Source of the DNA: Herbaspirillum rubrisubalbicans
Lineage (GTDB): Bacteria; Pseudomonadota; Gammaproteobacteria; Burkholderiales; Burkholderiaceae_D
Direction of reading: 5' to 3'
DNA: 64,000 nt
NCBI RefSeq assembly: GCF_003719195.1
Contig: NZ_CP024996.1
Location: 3,782,001-3,846,000, forward strand
The notes under the pieces are model-generated. The model saw only the letters and a program-made list of their open reading frames with translations. It made no database searches and was not told where the DNA came from. This document shows, one piece after another, positions 27,507 through 37,943 of the stretch. Every line of letters starts with the position of its first letter. Positions within the stretch are counted from its first letter, which is position 1. Made by a program: the position numbers and the translations under genes.

Positions 27507-28031
27507 ATGTCTACACGCTTTACAAACGATCACAGCAGCGCCGCCGAGGCGCTACGCGACTTCTACGTGCGTTCGCACCGCGCGTTGGACAAGCTCATGG
27601 CGGGTGAAGGTGCGTCCTTGTCCCGCAACAAGATGCTCGGCCACATCGAGCGCAACAGTCCGGTGCGGGCGGCCGATCTGGTCGCGGCCTTCGGCTTTGC
27701 GCCGCGTACCATCACCGAGGCAATCGATGGATTGGAGCGCGACGGGCTGGTATTGCGTAGCGCGGATACTCATGACCGGCGCGTCAAGTACATCGCTTTG
27801 ACAGCGGCGGGCAAGGAAGTGCTGCGGGCGTCGGAACCCGTGAAGAAAACCTTCATCGATGGCCTGTTCACGGTGTTGAACGAAGAAGAGATCAGCGCGC
27901 TCACCACGGTGCTGGGCAAGCTCAATGCACGACTGGCGCAACTGGAAGAGGTGTATGCGAGCGCACCGCCAATCACAGCGACGCCCAAGGATGAGTCAGC
28001 CGGCAAGCGCAGTCGCAAGAAAGACGGATAA
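27507..28031 (+). CDS. MarR-family transcriptional regulator
   Basis: The 174-residue protein has the winged helix-turn-helix. SPVRAADLVAAFGFAPRTITEAIDGLERDGLVLR is the recognition region and DTHDRRVKYIALTAAGKEVL the wing. I use the ATG at 27507 (MSTRFTNDHS), not the one at 27489, because the first lies within the operator palindrome. MarR regulators are usually repressors released by phenolic or aromatic ligands. Its place opposite the EmrAB-type operon suggests it controls the pump. The C-terminus is basic (GKRSRKKDG). Confidence 0.87.
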   Translation: MSTRFTNDHSSAAEALRDFYVRSHRALDKLMAGEGASLSRNKMLGHIERNSPVRAADLVAAFGFAPRTITEAIDGLERDGLVLRSADTHDRRVKYIALTAAGKEVLRASEPVKKTFIDGLFTVLNEEEISALTTVLGKLNARLAQLEEVYASAPPITATPKDESAGKRSRKKDG

Positions 28032-28059
28032 AAAAAACGCTCCCGCGAGGAGAGCGTCT
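28030..28059 (-). terminator. Rho-independent terminator of the iminopeptidase gene
   Basis: Read leftward, ACGCTCTCC-TCGC-GGGAGCGT (an imperfect stem) is followed by eight T (28030-28037). It lies about 20 bp after the iminopeptidase stop and abuts the convergent MarR gene end. Confidence 0.8.
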
Positions 28060-28078
28060 GAACCGGGGAATGTAGCGA

Positions 28079-29588
<1,510 letters not shown>

Positions 29589-29721
29589 GATGAATATTTC
29601 TCCCAATATGGTTTTATCGCAATTTTCTTTGCATGAAATAATTTACATCGCTTTTTTATCACGAATCATGCCACAAATTCGGAAGCACCATTTTAATCGG
29701 CAGGCGTAAAGTTGATCCCGG

Positions 29722-29738
29722 CGATTCGATATGAATCG
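29722..29738. promoter_or_regulatory. Dyad in the acdR-acdS intergenic region
   Basis: CGATTC-GATAT-GAATCG is a perfect 6-bp inverted repeat about 52 bp upstream of the acdS start. It fits the size of an Lrp-family or other dimer site. That AcdR binds it is inference. Confidence 0.5.
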
Positions 29739-29789
29739 AACCAGATTCGGACCACTTTCGACCATCCACCTGAACCGGAGCACTCCACC

Positions 29790-30857
29790 ATGCTGGCACT
29801 CGACAAACTCTTCCCCCGCAAGACGCTGGGCTTCTTCCCTTCCCCCATCCACAAGCTGGAACGCCTTTCCGCCATGCTGGGCGTGGAAGTGTGGGCCAAG
29901 CGTGATGACGTCTCCTCGGGCCTGGCCTTCGGCGGCAACAAGATCCGCAAGCTTGAATGGCTGGTGGCCGATGCACTGGCCAAGGGTTGCGACACCCTGG
30001 TCTCGATCGGCAACATCCAATCCAACCACACCCGCCAGGTCTGCGCGGCCGCAGCCGCCGTGGGCATGAAGTCCTATACCGTGCAGGAAACCTGGCTGGA
30101 ATGGGATGACCCGGTCTACGACAAGGTCGGCAACATCCTGCTGACCCGCATCATGGGCGGCAATCCCATCATGGGCGGCTATGGCTACTCCACCACCGAG
30201 AAGGACACCTGGGCCCGTGCCCTGGAAGAAGTGCGCGCCAAGGGCGGCAAGCCCTATGCGATTCCGGCCGGCGCGTCGGACCATCCGCTGGGCGGCCTGG
30301 GCTATGCCAACTTTGCCGATGAAGTGGCCATGCAAGAGCAGCAGCTGGGCATCTTCTTCGACAACATCGTGGTGGCCACCTGTACCGGTTCCACCCAGGC
30401 TGGCATGGTGGTCGGCTTTGCCGCGCAGGAGAAGCGCCGCCGCGTGATCGGCATCGACACCGCCGACGACGAAGCCATGACCCGCCGCGCCGTTACCAAA
30501 ATCGCCAACGACACCAGCGAACTGATCGCCTCCAAGGGCGGCAAGCGCGTGGTGGTGCGCGATGCCGACATCGAGATCATCCCTGACTACAGCGGCCCGG
30601 CCTATGGCCTGCCGAGCGAGCAGACCATCGCCGCCATCCGTACCGCGGCCGAGATGGAAGCCATGCTGACCGATCCGGTATATGAAGGAAAATCCATCGA
30701 TGGCCTGATCGACATGGCCAAGAAGGGCCATTTCAAGGGCCAGCGCGTGCTGTACGCCCACCTGGGCGGTGCACCGGCACTGAACGCTTATTACAAGGCC
30801 TTCGAAGATCCAGAAAACCTGACCAAACTGGCCCGCGAAGCCCGCTACAAGGAGTAA
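29790..30857 (+). CDS. acdS: 1-aminocyclopropane-1-carboxylate (ACC) deaminase
   Basis: This PLP enzyme converts ACC, the plant ethylene precursor, to alpha-ketobutyrate and ammonia in the cytoplasm. The PLP Lys51 (FGGNKIRKLE) and Ser78 (NIQSN) sit at the same numbers as in Pseudomonas enzymes. The residues that separate ACC deaminase from D-cysteine desulfhydrase are present: Tyr298-Glu299 (DPVYEGKS) and Leu325 (AHLGG). At 355 residues it is longer than the usual 338, mainly at the C-terminus. It is divergent from acdR and has a terminator. Confidence 0.93.
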   Translation: MLALDKLFPRKTLGFFPSPIHKLERLSAMLGVEVWAKRDDVSSGLAFGGNKIRKLEWLVADALAKGCDTLVSIGNIQSNHTRQVCAAAAAVGMKSYTVQETWLEWDDPVYDKVGNILLTRIMGGNPIMGGYGYSTTEKDTWARALEEVRAKGGKPYAIPAGASDHPLGGLGYANFADEVAMQEQQLGIFFDNIVVATCTGSTQAGMVVGFAAQEKRRRVIGIDTADDEAMTRRAVTKIANDTSELIASKGGKRVVVRDADIEIIPDYSGPAYGLPSEQTIAAIRTAAEMEAMLTDPVYEGKSIDGLIDMAKKGHFKGQRVLYAHLGGAPALNAYYKAFEDPENLTKLAREARYKE

Positions 30858-30912
30858 TGGCGGCGCCCGGCCGGCTGGCCGGGTCGCGCTGTCATAGCTC
30901 GCCTCACCGCGC

Positions 30913-30954
30913 AAGCCCGGTCTGTACATTGCAGATCGGGCTTGTGTTGTTTTT
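30913..30954 (+). terminator. Rho-independent terminator after acdS
   Basis: AAGCCCGGTCTG pairs with CAGATCGGGCTT (12 bp with one wobble), followed by GTGTTGTTTTT. It lies about 55 bp past the acdS stop. Confidence 0.85.
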
Positions 30955-30983
30955 ACCCGATTCTTCACCATGTGCCAGTGCGC

Positions 30984-30997
30984 TTGATCGGCATCAA
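30984..30997. promoter_or_regulatory. FNR box upstream of ompW
   Basis: TTGATCGGCATCAA is a perfect match to the FNR/Anr consensus TTGAT-N4-ATCAA and lies 72 bp before the ompW start codon. Activation of ompW under low oxygen by the Fnr encoded at 33367 is a plausible reading. Confidence 0.85.
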
Positions 30998-31055
30998 AGC
31001 TCATCGAGCGCTTCACGCGTACCTTTCGCACATCCTCACTCGATAGGTAAAAACC

Positions 31056-31682
31056 GTGAAAAAAATCGTCACTTTCACTGCCGCCGTGGCAGCCCTGGCA
31101 TCCTCGTTCGCAGCTGCTCCTGTGTTCGCTCAAGAAGCGCAAAGCCCGTGGCTGGTCCGCGTGCGCGCCGTCAATCTGAGCCCTGAAAACAAGTCCGACC
31201 AGGTTGGCGGCGTAGGCGCTTCGGACCGTCTCACCATCAACAACAAGGTGATTCCCGAATTCGACATCAGCTACTTCTTCACCCCGAACATCGCCACCGA
31301 ACTGATCCTGACCTATCCGCAAAAGCAGGACGTGCGCCTGGACGGCAACAAGATCGGCAGCTTCAAGCACCTGCCGCCGACCCTGACGGTGCAATACCAC
31401 TTCATGCCTGAAGCAGCCTTCAGCCCCTACGTTGGTGCCGGTATCAACTACACCCGCATCTCCAGCGTGAGCCTGCCTGGCGGCCTGCAACTGGACAGCA
31501 GCAGCGTCGGTGGCGCCCTGCAGTTCGGCGCCGACTACAAGATCAACAAGAACTGGCTGATCAACTTCGACGTGAAGAAGGTGCAGATTTCCAGCGACGT
31601 GAAGGACGCCACCGGCACCAAAATCAGCAACGTCAAGATCGACCCGTGGCTGATCGGTATTGGCGTGGGCTACCGTTTCTAA
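31056..31682 (+). CDS. ompW: OmpW family outer-membrane protein
   Basis: This 208-residue protein has a signal peptide (VFAQ) and the OmpW fold: PWLVRVRAVNLSPENKSD, PEFDISYFFTPNIATELILTYPQKQDV, LPPTLTVQYHF, and the terminal Phe of GYRF. OmpW is an eight-stranded barrel with a hydrophobic channel linked to uptake of small hydrophobic molecules. It is a single gene with a perfect FNR box and its own terminator, matching the FNR control of OmpW known in E. coli. Confidence 0.9.
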   Translation: MKKIVTFTAAVAALASSFAAAPVFAQEAQSPWLVRVRAVNLSPENKSDQVGGVGASDRLTINNKVIPEFDISYFFTPNIATELILTYPQKQDVRLDGNKIGSFKHLPPTLTVQYHFMPEAAFSPYVGAGINYTRISSVSLPGGLQLDSSSVGGALQFGADYKINKNWLINFDVKKVQISSDVKDATGTKISNVKIDPWLIGIGVGYRF

Positions 31683-31703
31683 GGTATTCTTGCCGCACCC
31701 AAA

Positions 31704-31747
31704 CGGCGCGATCCGTCATCGATGATGACCGGTCGCGTTGTTTTTTG
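31704..31747 (+). terminator. Rho-independent terminator after ompW
   Basis: GCGATCCGTCATC pairs imperfectly with GATGACCGGTCGC; TTGTTTTTT follows. It lies about 25 bp after the ompW stop. Confidence 0.75.
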
Positions 31748-31889
31748 GGATAAGCGCTAACGTCCCCGCCACTGGCCCCGCGCCGTGCGCCACCTCTTGC
31801 AAGCCCCATCGGCCCTTGCAACGTTAGCTGGAGCAGTCACCTGCGGCCTGCTCACCCGTCCACCGTTTGATAGTAGGAAGGTAATTACG

Positions 31890-33008
31890 ATGTCGACGAC
31901 TTCGCACCCCCATACCCCGGTCGCCCCCAGCGCACCGATGCCCCACCGCAAGGTGATCCGCTCCTGGGTGATTCCCATCAGCCAGCGCAGCACGGCCATC
32001 GCGCTGGCCTTGTCGGTACTGGATTTCTGCCTGTTTGGCGCCAGCCTGGCGGCCATCGTCTGGGCCCCTTGGCTGTTGGCCAAGATCGCGCTGGGCGTGG
32101 TCAATGGCTTCATCATCGGGCGCCTGTTCATCCTCGGCCACGATGCCTGCCACCAGGCCTTCACCCCCAATCGCAAGCTCAATACCTGGCTGGGTCGCCT
32201 GCTGTTCATGCCTTCGCTCACCCCCTACAGCCTGTGGGCAGTCGGTCACAACGTGGTGCACCATGGCTATACCAACCTGAAGGGTTTCGATTTCGTCTGG
32301 CAACCGCGTTCGCTGGAAGAGTTCCGCGCCCTGCCGCGCTGGCGCCAGCGCCTGGAGCGCATCTACCGCAGCGGCTTCGGTCCCGGCCTGTACTACATGA
32401 TCGACATGTGGTGGAAGCGCATGTACTTCCCGTCCAAGAAGCAGATGCCGACCCGCCGTGCCGAATTCATTTGGGATGGCGTGCTGGTGACTGCCGTAGC
32501 AGCCGTATGGATCGCCGGCCTGGCCTGGGCGGCGCAAGCCACCGAGCAATCATTCTGGACCCTGCTGGTAACCGGCTTTGCCATCCCGCTGCTGTTCTGG
32601 AAGGCCATGATCGGCTTCGTGGTGTATGTGCACCATACGCATACTTCGGTGGCCTGGTATGAAGACAAGATCACCTGGGCTGCTGCGCAACCTTTCGTCT
32701 CCACCACCGTGCACCTGACCTTTGGCCGCTACTGGGGCGCCCTGCTGCATCACATCATGGAACACACCGCGCACCACGTGGACATGAGCGTGCCGCTGTA
32801 TCGCTTGAAGCAGGCGCAAAAGAAACTGGAAACCATGCTGCCCGGCCGCATCGTAATCCAGCGTTTCTCCTGGCGCTGGTACTTCGACACCGCGCGTCGT
32901 TGCAAGCTGTACGACTTCAAGCGCCTGTGCTGGACCGACTATCGCGGTCGTCCCACCAGTACTCCGCTGCCGATGCCGGAAGTGAGCAAGAACACCGCTG
33001 AAGCCTGA
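31890..33008 (+). CDS. Membrane fatty acid desaturase
   Basis: The 372-residue di-iron membrane desaturase has three histidine boxes: HDACH (about residue 84), HNVVHH (about 120) and HHIMEHTAHH (about 290). Hydrophobic pairs of helices lie between them. These enzymes use O2 to put a double bond into acyl chains. The start MSTTSHPHTPVAPS has AGGAAGG upstream. It stands between ompW and fnr; I see no FNR box before it. The desaturated substrate is not determined. Confidence 0.85.
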   Translation: MSTTSHPHTPVAPSAPMPHRKVIRSWVIPISQRSTAIALALSVLDFCLFGASLAAIVWAPWLLAKIALGVVNGFIIGRLFILGHDACHQAFTPNRKLNTWLGRLLFMPSLTPYSLWAVGHNVVHHGYTNLKGFDFVWQPRSLEEFRALPRWRQRLERIYRSGFGPGLYYMIDMWWKRMYFPSKKQMPTRRAEFIWDGVLVTAVAAVWIAGLAWAAQATEQSFWTLLVTGFAIPLLFWKAMIGFVVYVHHTHTSVAWYEDKITWAAAQPFVSTTVHLTFGRYWGALLHHIMEHTAHHVDMSVPLYRLKQAQKKLETMLPGRIVIQRFSWRWYFDTARRCKLYDFKRLCWTDYRGRPTSTPLPMPEVSKNTAEA

Positions 33009-33366
33009 TGTCGATGGCTTGGGTTCAACCATTCAGGTAGCCACGAGGTATCTGAAGTTTCAATAACAAGACGGTCGCATGGAAGGGCATTCGCGGGTCC
33101 CCGGTAACCCCGTGATACCGCCCACTTTCCCCCATCAAGGCCGCTTCTCTTCCCTTGCTTGTGCGTCAGTGATGTTCATTTCTGACGTTTTTCAGCCAGA
33201 AAATCCCGTCTGACAGGGGCCGCGCCACCGATTCCGGCGAGTACTTCAGACATGTTTGATCTGGGACAAGAAATCCCGTCTGATTCGGGAATATTGTGCT
33301 TCCTATTGCGTTCCGCGCACTTAAAATCGAGTCATTCGATTGCCACAAGTCCGCCGGGAACATCGT
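33009..33366. other. Fnr upstream region with 13-bp direct repeats and an FNR-like site
   Basis: No gene is seen in this 358-bp stretch. AAATCCCGTCTGA occurs twice (33201-33213 and 33271-33283, 70 bp apart, same strand). TTGATCTGGGACAA (33256-33269) is a partial match to the FNR consensus and could allow Fnr autoregulation. Confidence 0.5.
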
Positions 33367-34224
33367 ATGAACCAGTCTTGCCACTCCACTACGCTGGCCG
33401 CTTCGGCCAATGCCACCGCACCCATGACCCAATGCTCGCCGCTGACGTCCGCCCGCGAAGCCGCCGCCAGTTCGGCGCTGCGTAGCTGCACCGCCTGCGG
33501 TATGCACCAGTTGTGCCTGCCCATGGGCCTGGACGAATCCGACATGAAACGCCTGGACAAGATCATCGGCCGCCGCAAGGTGGCGCGCGATGACTTCCTG
33601 TACCGCATTGGCGACCGCTTCACGGCGCTATACGCAGTGCGCGTGGGCCACTTCAAGACCTACCAGGAAAATCTGGACGGCGACCGCCAGATCACCGGTT
33701 TCCAGATGCCTGGCGAACTGCTGGGCATGGATGCCATCAGCACCGAACATCACCAGTGCGATGCCGTGGCGCTGCAGGACAGCGAAGTCTGCGAAATCCC
33801 TTTTGCGCGCCTGGAACAACTGTTTGGCCAGATCCCGCATCTGCTGCGCCACTTCCACCGCATGATGAGCCATGAGATCACCAGCGAACAAAACGTCATC
33901 ATGCTGCTCGGGAACATGCGTGCAGAGCAGCGTTTTGCGGCATTCCTGGTGAACTTGTCTTCACGTTACGCTGCACGCGGCTATTCCTCCACGCGCTTCC
34001 AGCTGCGCATGACGCGCCAGGACGTGGGCAACTATCTCGGCCTGACCATCGAAAGCATCAGCCGCCTGATCTCCAAGTTCCGCAAGCAAGGCTTGCTGGC
34101 CGTGGAACAGCGTGATGTGGAAGTGATCGACCTTCCGGCCTTGAAGCGCCTGGCTGCCGGTGTGGATGCCTGCAATGCGGCAGCACCTGCGGCGGCGACG
34201 GCAACAGCTCGCACCGGCAGCTAA
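33367..34224 (+). CDS. fnr: FNR-type oxygen-sensing transcriptional regulator
   Basis: The 285-residue Crp/Fnr regulator has four Cys in the FNR pattern: Cys41, Cys44 and Cys50 (CTACGMHQLC), and Cys131 (HHQCDAV). These hold the oxygen-labile 4Fe-4S cluster. The helix-turn-helix MTRQDVGNYLGLTIESISRLISKF has the E-SR contacts that read TTGAT half-sites. The start MNQSCHSTTL is preferred to an upstream codon. The C-terminal Ala/Thr-rich tail is unusual but short. It probably controls the nearby ompW, ccoN and hemN units. Confidence 0.92.
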   Translation: MNQSCHSTTLAASANATAPMTQCSPLTSAREAAASSALRSCTACGMHQLCLPMGLDESDMKRLDKIIGRRKVARDDFLYRIGDRFTALYAVRVGHFKTYQENLDGDRQITGFQMPGELLGMDAISTEHHQCDAVALQDSEVCEIPFARLEQLFGQIPHLLRHFHRMMSHEITSEQNVIMLLGNMRAEQRFAAFLVNLSSRYAARGYSSTRFQLRMTRQDVGNYLGLTIESISRLISKFRKQGLLAVEQRDVEVIDLPALKRLAAGVDACNAAAPAAATATARTGS

Positions 34225-34277
34225 GCCGGAGCGATCAAGGCCAGGAAGAAAAGGAACAGAAAAACAGTCCGGGGCGT

Positions 34278-34535
34278 TCAGCCCTGGGCGTAATGGCGCA
34301 GGCGCTCCCTAGGCAGCGCCCGGGTCAGCCGCACGGCCAGCAGGCCGCAGACGGCAAAACTTCCCCAGAAGCAGAAGAACCCGATGGTATAGGCGCCCAG
34401 CGCCTCCCAATCACGACCGGAGGCCATAGCCAGCTCCTCGGGATTGAACAGAGAAAAGAACACACCCTCGGCCGCAATGGCCATCAGGAAAGCCACCCAG
34501 ACCACGATGGCGACGTTGCGTTGCTGTTTGCGCAT
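34278..34535 (-). CDS. Small two-helix membrane protein in the cco region
   Basis: The 85-residue protein has two membrane helices (VAIVVWVAFLMAIAAEGVFF and YTIGFFCFWGSFAVCGLLAV). It starts 68 bp after the FixH-like gene in the leftward ccoNOQPG cluster. No family was recognised; it may assist oxidase assembly, on position only. Confidence 0.6.
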   Translation of the reverse strand: MRKQQRNVAIVVWVAFLMAIAAEGVFFSLFNPEELAMASGRDWEALGAYTIGFFCFWGSFAVCGLLAVRLTRALPRERLRHYAQG

Positions 34536-34603
34536 GGCTGTCTCCTTAAAGGTTCATCCGCAGGTGGCCGGTCTTGAAGCCGGCTTCACTCCAGCTTAGC
34601 GCA

Positions 34604-35149
34604 TTATTCGGCCGGTGCGTAGGCCTCCGCATTCATTTCGATGCTGCGCTGTTGCGGCCATGCCCAATTGCCGTGCAGGCGCCAGAGATGGCTGCCATCC
34701 TCGGCGACCAGGCGCCAGCGCGCCTGCTCCATCTCCGGCAGCGACAGCGAGAAGCTGCCATCGGCGGCGGTCTGGACCATCAGCGTGCGGTCCTTGGCCG
34801 GTTGGGTGGGGTGCACCAGGTTCAGGATCAGGGTCCGGCCCTCTTCGCCGGCAGCCGGGGTCTGGCGCATCTGCAGGCGGCCACGCAGCACCGCGGCGGC
34901 CGGATCATAGGCGATGCCAATGGAAGCGCCCAGACGCTGGGCTTCATGGTCGCGGCGCAGATCCTTGTTGATGGCCTTGCCTTGCTTGTAATAATCGTCG
35001 GCCACCAGCGCATCGGCGCGCGAGATGGCCAGCCAGGCAGTAAAGATGCCGGCCACCACCACCACGGCCGGGCCCGACATCAACAGCCAGGGCCAGCGAT
35101 GACGATACCAGGGAACGGCGGCAGCAAGCTTGGGGGAGATAGTTTGCAT
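34604..35149 (-). CDS. fixH: FixH/CcoH-like oxidase assembly protein
   Basis: The 181-residue protein has one N-terminal membrane helix (WPWLLMSGPAVVVVAGIFTAWLAI) and a periplasmic FixH domain with the motif DDYYKQGKAINKDLRRD. FixH/CcoH helps stabilise cbb3 oxidase assembly. It lies 47 bp after ccoG, the normal gene order. Confidence 0.85.
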   Translation of the reverse strand: MQTISPKLAAAVPWYRHRWPWLLMSGPAVVVVAGIFTAWLAISRADALVADDYYKQGKAINKDLRRDHEAQRLGASIGIAYDPAAAVLRGRLQMRQTPAAGEEGRTLILNLVHPTQPAKDRTLMVQTAADGSFSLSLPEMEQARWRLVAEDGSHLWRLHGNWAWPQQRSIEMNAEAYAPAE

Positions 35150-35196
35150 GATTTCCTCTCAAAGTGACATCAGTTCATTGACCACTGACCATTGCA

Positions 35197-36684
35197 TCAG
35201 CGACGCGGCACCAGGAACACCGCCTTTTCGCTGACCTGCAGCGCCGGCTGGTCTTCGGCCTGCAAGGCGATGTGAATCTTGTTGGAGCCGACCTCGCCGG
35301 CACCATGCGGCGCCCTCACCCGCACCGGCACCATCAGCGTCTGGGTGGCGGCCAGTTCGATGGGGTCGGACGGATCGACCGTCAAGCCATCGATGCCGCT
35401 GGCGCTGATGCGGTAGCGGTGACCGCGTTCGTCGGTGTTGATGACCTGCAGGCGATAGACGTTTTCGATGATGCCGTCCTCCACCTCACGCCCCATCGAA
35501 CCACGGTCGCGGATCACATCCAGCTTCAAGGGTGTACGTACCACCAGCGAACCAAGGAAGACGCAAATGACCGCGCCCAGGATGGCGGTATAGATCAGGA
35601 TGCGCGGGCGCAACACGCGACGTCGGATTTCCGGTGTCGAGAAGCCCTGCTCGATGGCGTTTTCGGTGGAATAGCGGATCAGGCCGCGCGGGCGCTCGAT
35701 TTTGTCCATCACGCTGTCGCAGGCATCCACGCAGGCGGCACAACCGATGCACATGTATTGCAGCCCCTGGCGGATGTCGATGCCGGTCGGGCAGACCTGG
35801 ACGCACATGGTGCAATCGATGCAATCGCCGGACTTGGCGCCGGCCTGCAGCTTGGCCGCCTTGGCGGCCGGCATCCGCGGTTCGCCACGGGCGGCATCAT
35901 AGGTGATGATGAGCGAGTCGCGGTCGAACATGGCGCTCTGGAAGCGGGCGTAGGGGCACATGTACTTGCACACCTGCTCGCGCATCCAGCCGGCATTGCC
36001 ATAGGTGGCGAAGCCATAGAAGACGATCCAGAAGCTTTCCCACGGGCCCAGCGCGAAGGTGCCGATTTCCGGCAGCAGGCCACGGATCGGCGAGAAGTAG
36101 CCGACGAAGCTGATGCCCGTCCACAGGGCCAAGCTGCCCCAGGCCAGGTGCTTGGCCGACTTGCGCCACAGCTTGTCGAACGACCAGGGCTGACGATCCA
36201 GGCGCATACGGGCGCTGCGATTGCCTTCGATGCGGCGCTCGATCCACAGGAAGATTTCGGTATAGACCGTTTGCGGACAGGAATAACCGCACCACACACG
36301 GCCTGCAATGGCCGTGAAGAGGAACAGGCTGAAGGCGCAAATGATCAGCAAGGCCGCCAGCCAGATGAAGTCTTGCGGCCAGAGGACCAGGCCGAACAGG
36401 TAGAACTTGCGGGACGCCAGATCGAACAGCACGGCCTGGCGCTCGTTCCAGTTGATCCACGGCAGGCCGTAGAACACCAGTTGCGTCAGGAACACGCACA
36501 GCCAGCGCAGGCTGGCGAAGCGGCCCTGGATCTCGCGCGGGTAGATCTGTTCACGTGCGGCATACATGCGGATGACGGCATATTCATCCTTGCCATCCTT
36601 GCTGCCCTGGCCTTGCTGGCCCTCGGAGTTGGGTGGCGGGTCCCCTTCCTTGCCCTGCCGGGTTGTGGTTACGGCCTTTTCCAT
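35197..36684 (-). CDS. ccoG: CcoG/FixG-type ferredoxin-like protein for cbb3 oxidase
   Basis: The 495-residue inner-membrane protein has several helices, two 4Fe-4S motifs (CIDCTMCVQVCP and CIGCAACVDAC) and a C-terminal Ig-like domain. RdxA/CcoG proteins reduce Cu2+ in cbb3 oxidase copper delivery. The conserved GRVWCGYSCPQTVYTEIF motif is present. The gene follows ccoP in the leftward operon. Confidence 0.9.
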   Translation of the reverse strand: MEKAVTTTRQGKEGDPPPNSEGQQGQGSKDGKDEYAVIRMYAAREQIYPREIQGRFASLRWLCVFLTQLVFYGLPWINWNERQAVLFDLASRKFYLFGLVLWPQDFIWLAALLIICAFSLFLFTAIAGRVWCGYSCPQTVYTEIFLWIERRIEGNRSARMRLDRQPWSFDKLWRKSAKHLAWGSLALWTGISFVGYFSPIRGLLPEIGTFALGPWESFWIVFYGFATYGNAGWMREQVCKYMCPYARFQSAMFDRDSLIITYDAARGEPRMPAAKAAKLQAGAKSGDCIDCTMCVQVCPTGIDIRQGLQYMCIGCAACVDACDSVMDKIERPRGLIRYSTENAIEQGFSTPEIRRRVLRPRILIYTAILGAVICVFLGSLVVRTPLKLDVIRDRGSMGREVEDGIIENVYRLQVINTDERGHRYRISASGIDGLTVDPSDPIELAATQTLMVPVRVRAPHGAGEVGSNKIHIALQAEDQPALQVSEKAVFLVPRR

Positions 36685-36819
36685 GATTTTCCTGCTCTGC
36701 TTTCACTCTCTGCGCTCCGGCCCTGGACGGGAGCTGGAAACGCAATCAAGAAACACGCCGGGGCCGCGCAGATCTGTGTCTGCGTCGGCCCCGGCGCGGG
36801 ATTACTTCATCACAACGCC

Positions 36820-37752
36820 TTACTTGGCGGCGGCATTGCTGGGCTTGTTGGACAAGCTCCAGACATACGCTGCCAGCACATGCACCTTGGGTTCACCGAG
36901 GAATTCGCCAAACGCCGGCATGGTGTTGTCGCGGCCCTTGTTGATGGTTTCCTTGATGGTGTCGATGCTGCCGCCATAGAGCCAGATCTTGTCGCTCAGA
37001 TTGGGGGCACCGATGGCCTGGTTACCCACCCCGCCCGGGCCGTGGCAGGCCGCGCAGGCAGCGAACTTGGGCTTGCCCAGCTCGGCCTTGATCGGGTCAT
37101 GGGCCGAATTGGACAGGCTCAACACGTAGTTGGCGACGTTATCGACATCCTGGGCGCTCCCCACGGCGGCAGCCATCGGCGGCATGACGCCATGACGCCC
37201 CTTCATGATGGTTTCCTTGATGATCTCGGGGGTACCACCATGCAGCCAGTCGTTGTCGGTCAGGTTGGGGAAGCCCTTGTTGCCGCGAGCATCCGAACCG
37301 TGGCACTGCGCGCAGTAGGTCAGGAACAGGCGCTCGCCGATGGCATGGGCTTGCGGATCGGCCGCCACCACCTTCAGGTCTTGCTTGAGGTAGTTGTCGA
37401 ACAGCGGGCCGTACTTGGCTTCGGCCTTCTTCACATCGGCATCGTGCTCGCCGGTAGAACGCCAGCCCAGGGTACCGGGCAGGTTGCCCAGGCCGGGATA
37501 GGCGATCAGGTAGCCCACCGAGAAGAAGATGGTCAAGTAGAACAGCCACATCCACCAACGCGGCAGCGGGTTGTTCAGTTCAGTCAGGTCTTCGTCCCAG
37601 ACGTGACCGGTGGTCGAACCGGGAATGGGCTGGTCACCCTTCTTGACCTTCCAGCTGGATTGCTGCCACAGCAGCAGCGCGCAGCCGGCGATGCCCAGCA
37701 CGGTCAGGACGATGATCCAGAGGTTCCAGAAACCATTGGTGAAATCAGCCAT
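36820..37752 (-). CDS. ccoP: cbb3 cytochrome c oxidase subunit CcoP
   Basis: The 310-residue diheme subunit begins MADFTNGFWNLWIIVLTVLG and has two membrane helices, then two c-type heme sites (YCAQCHG and ACAACHG) with axial Met candidates in MPPM and MPAFGEFLG. It passes electrons from soluble cytochrome c to CcoO. The start overlaps the end of ccoQ by 8 bp. The upstream frame to 37803 is not used. Confidence 0.92.
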   Translation of the reverse strand: MADFTNGFWNLWIIVLTVLGIAGCALLLWQQSSWKVKKGDQPIPGSTTGHVWDEDLTELNNPLPRWWMWLFYLTIFFSVGYLIAYPGLGNLPGTLGWRSTGEHDADVKKAEAKYGPLFDNYLKQDLKVVAADPQAHAIGERLFLTYCAQCHGSDARGNKGFPNLTDNDWLHGGTPEIIKETIMKGRHGVMPPMAAAVGSAQDVDNVANYVLSLSNSAHDPIKAELGKPKFAACAACHGPGGVGNQAIGAPNLSDKIWLYGGSIDTIKETINKGRDNTMPAFGEFLGEPKVHVLAAYVWSLSNKPSNAAAK

Positions 37753-37939
37753 GGCGCACCTCCTTGTCATCGGCTGCGGCAGCCGGCTGGCCGATATCGC
37801 CATCGGCGAAGGGGATCATCTCGGCTTGCTCGAAATCGGCGGGCTTGTGGCCGACGTAGGTCCACCACAGGATGCCGGCAAAGGTGATGAAGCTGATCAG
37901 CGTGATCAGGCTGCGTGGATCGGTAATCATTTCAATCAT
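37745..37939 (-). CDS. ccoQ: cbb3 oxidase small subunit CcoQ
   Basis: The 64-residue protein has one membrane helix (LITLISFITFAGILWWTYVG) and a short acidic tail. Size, position between ccoO and ccoP and the 8-bp overlap with ccoP support CcoQ, which protects or stabilises the oxidase complex. Confidence 0.85.
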   Translation of the reverse strand: MIEMITDPRSLITLISFITFAGILWWTYVGHKPADFEQAEMIPFADGDIGQPAAAADDKEVRHG

Positions 37940-37943
37940 GGTC

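Noticed and set aside
35272..37887. 871-residue rightward frame across ccoG and ccoP
   Set aside because: It is the antisense shadow of the ccoGP genes, produced by high GC content.
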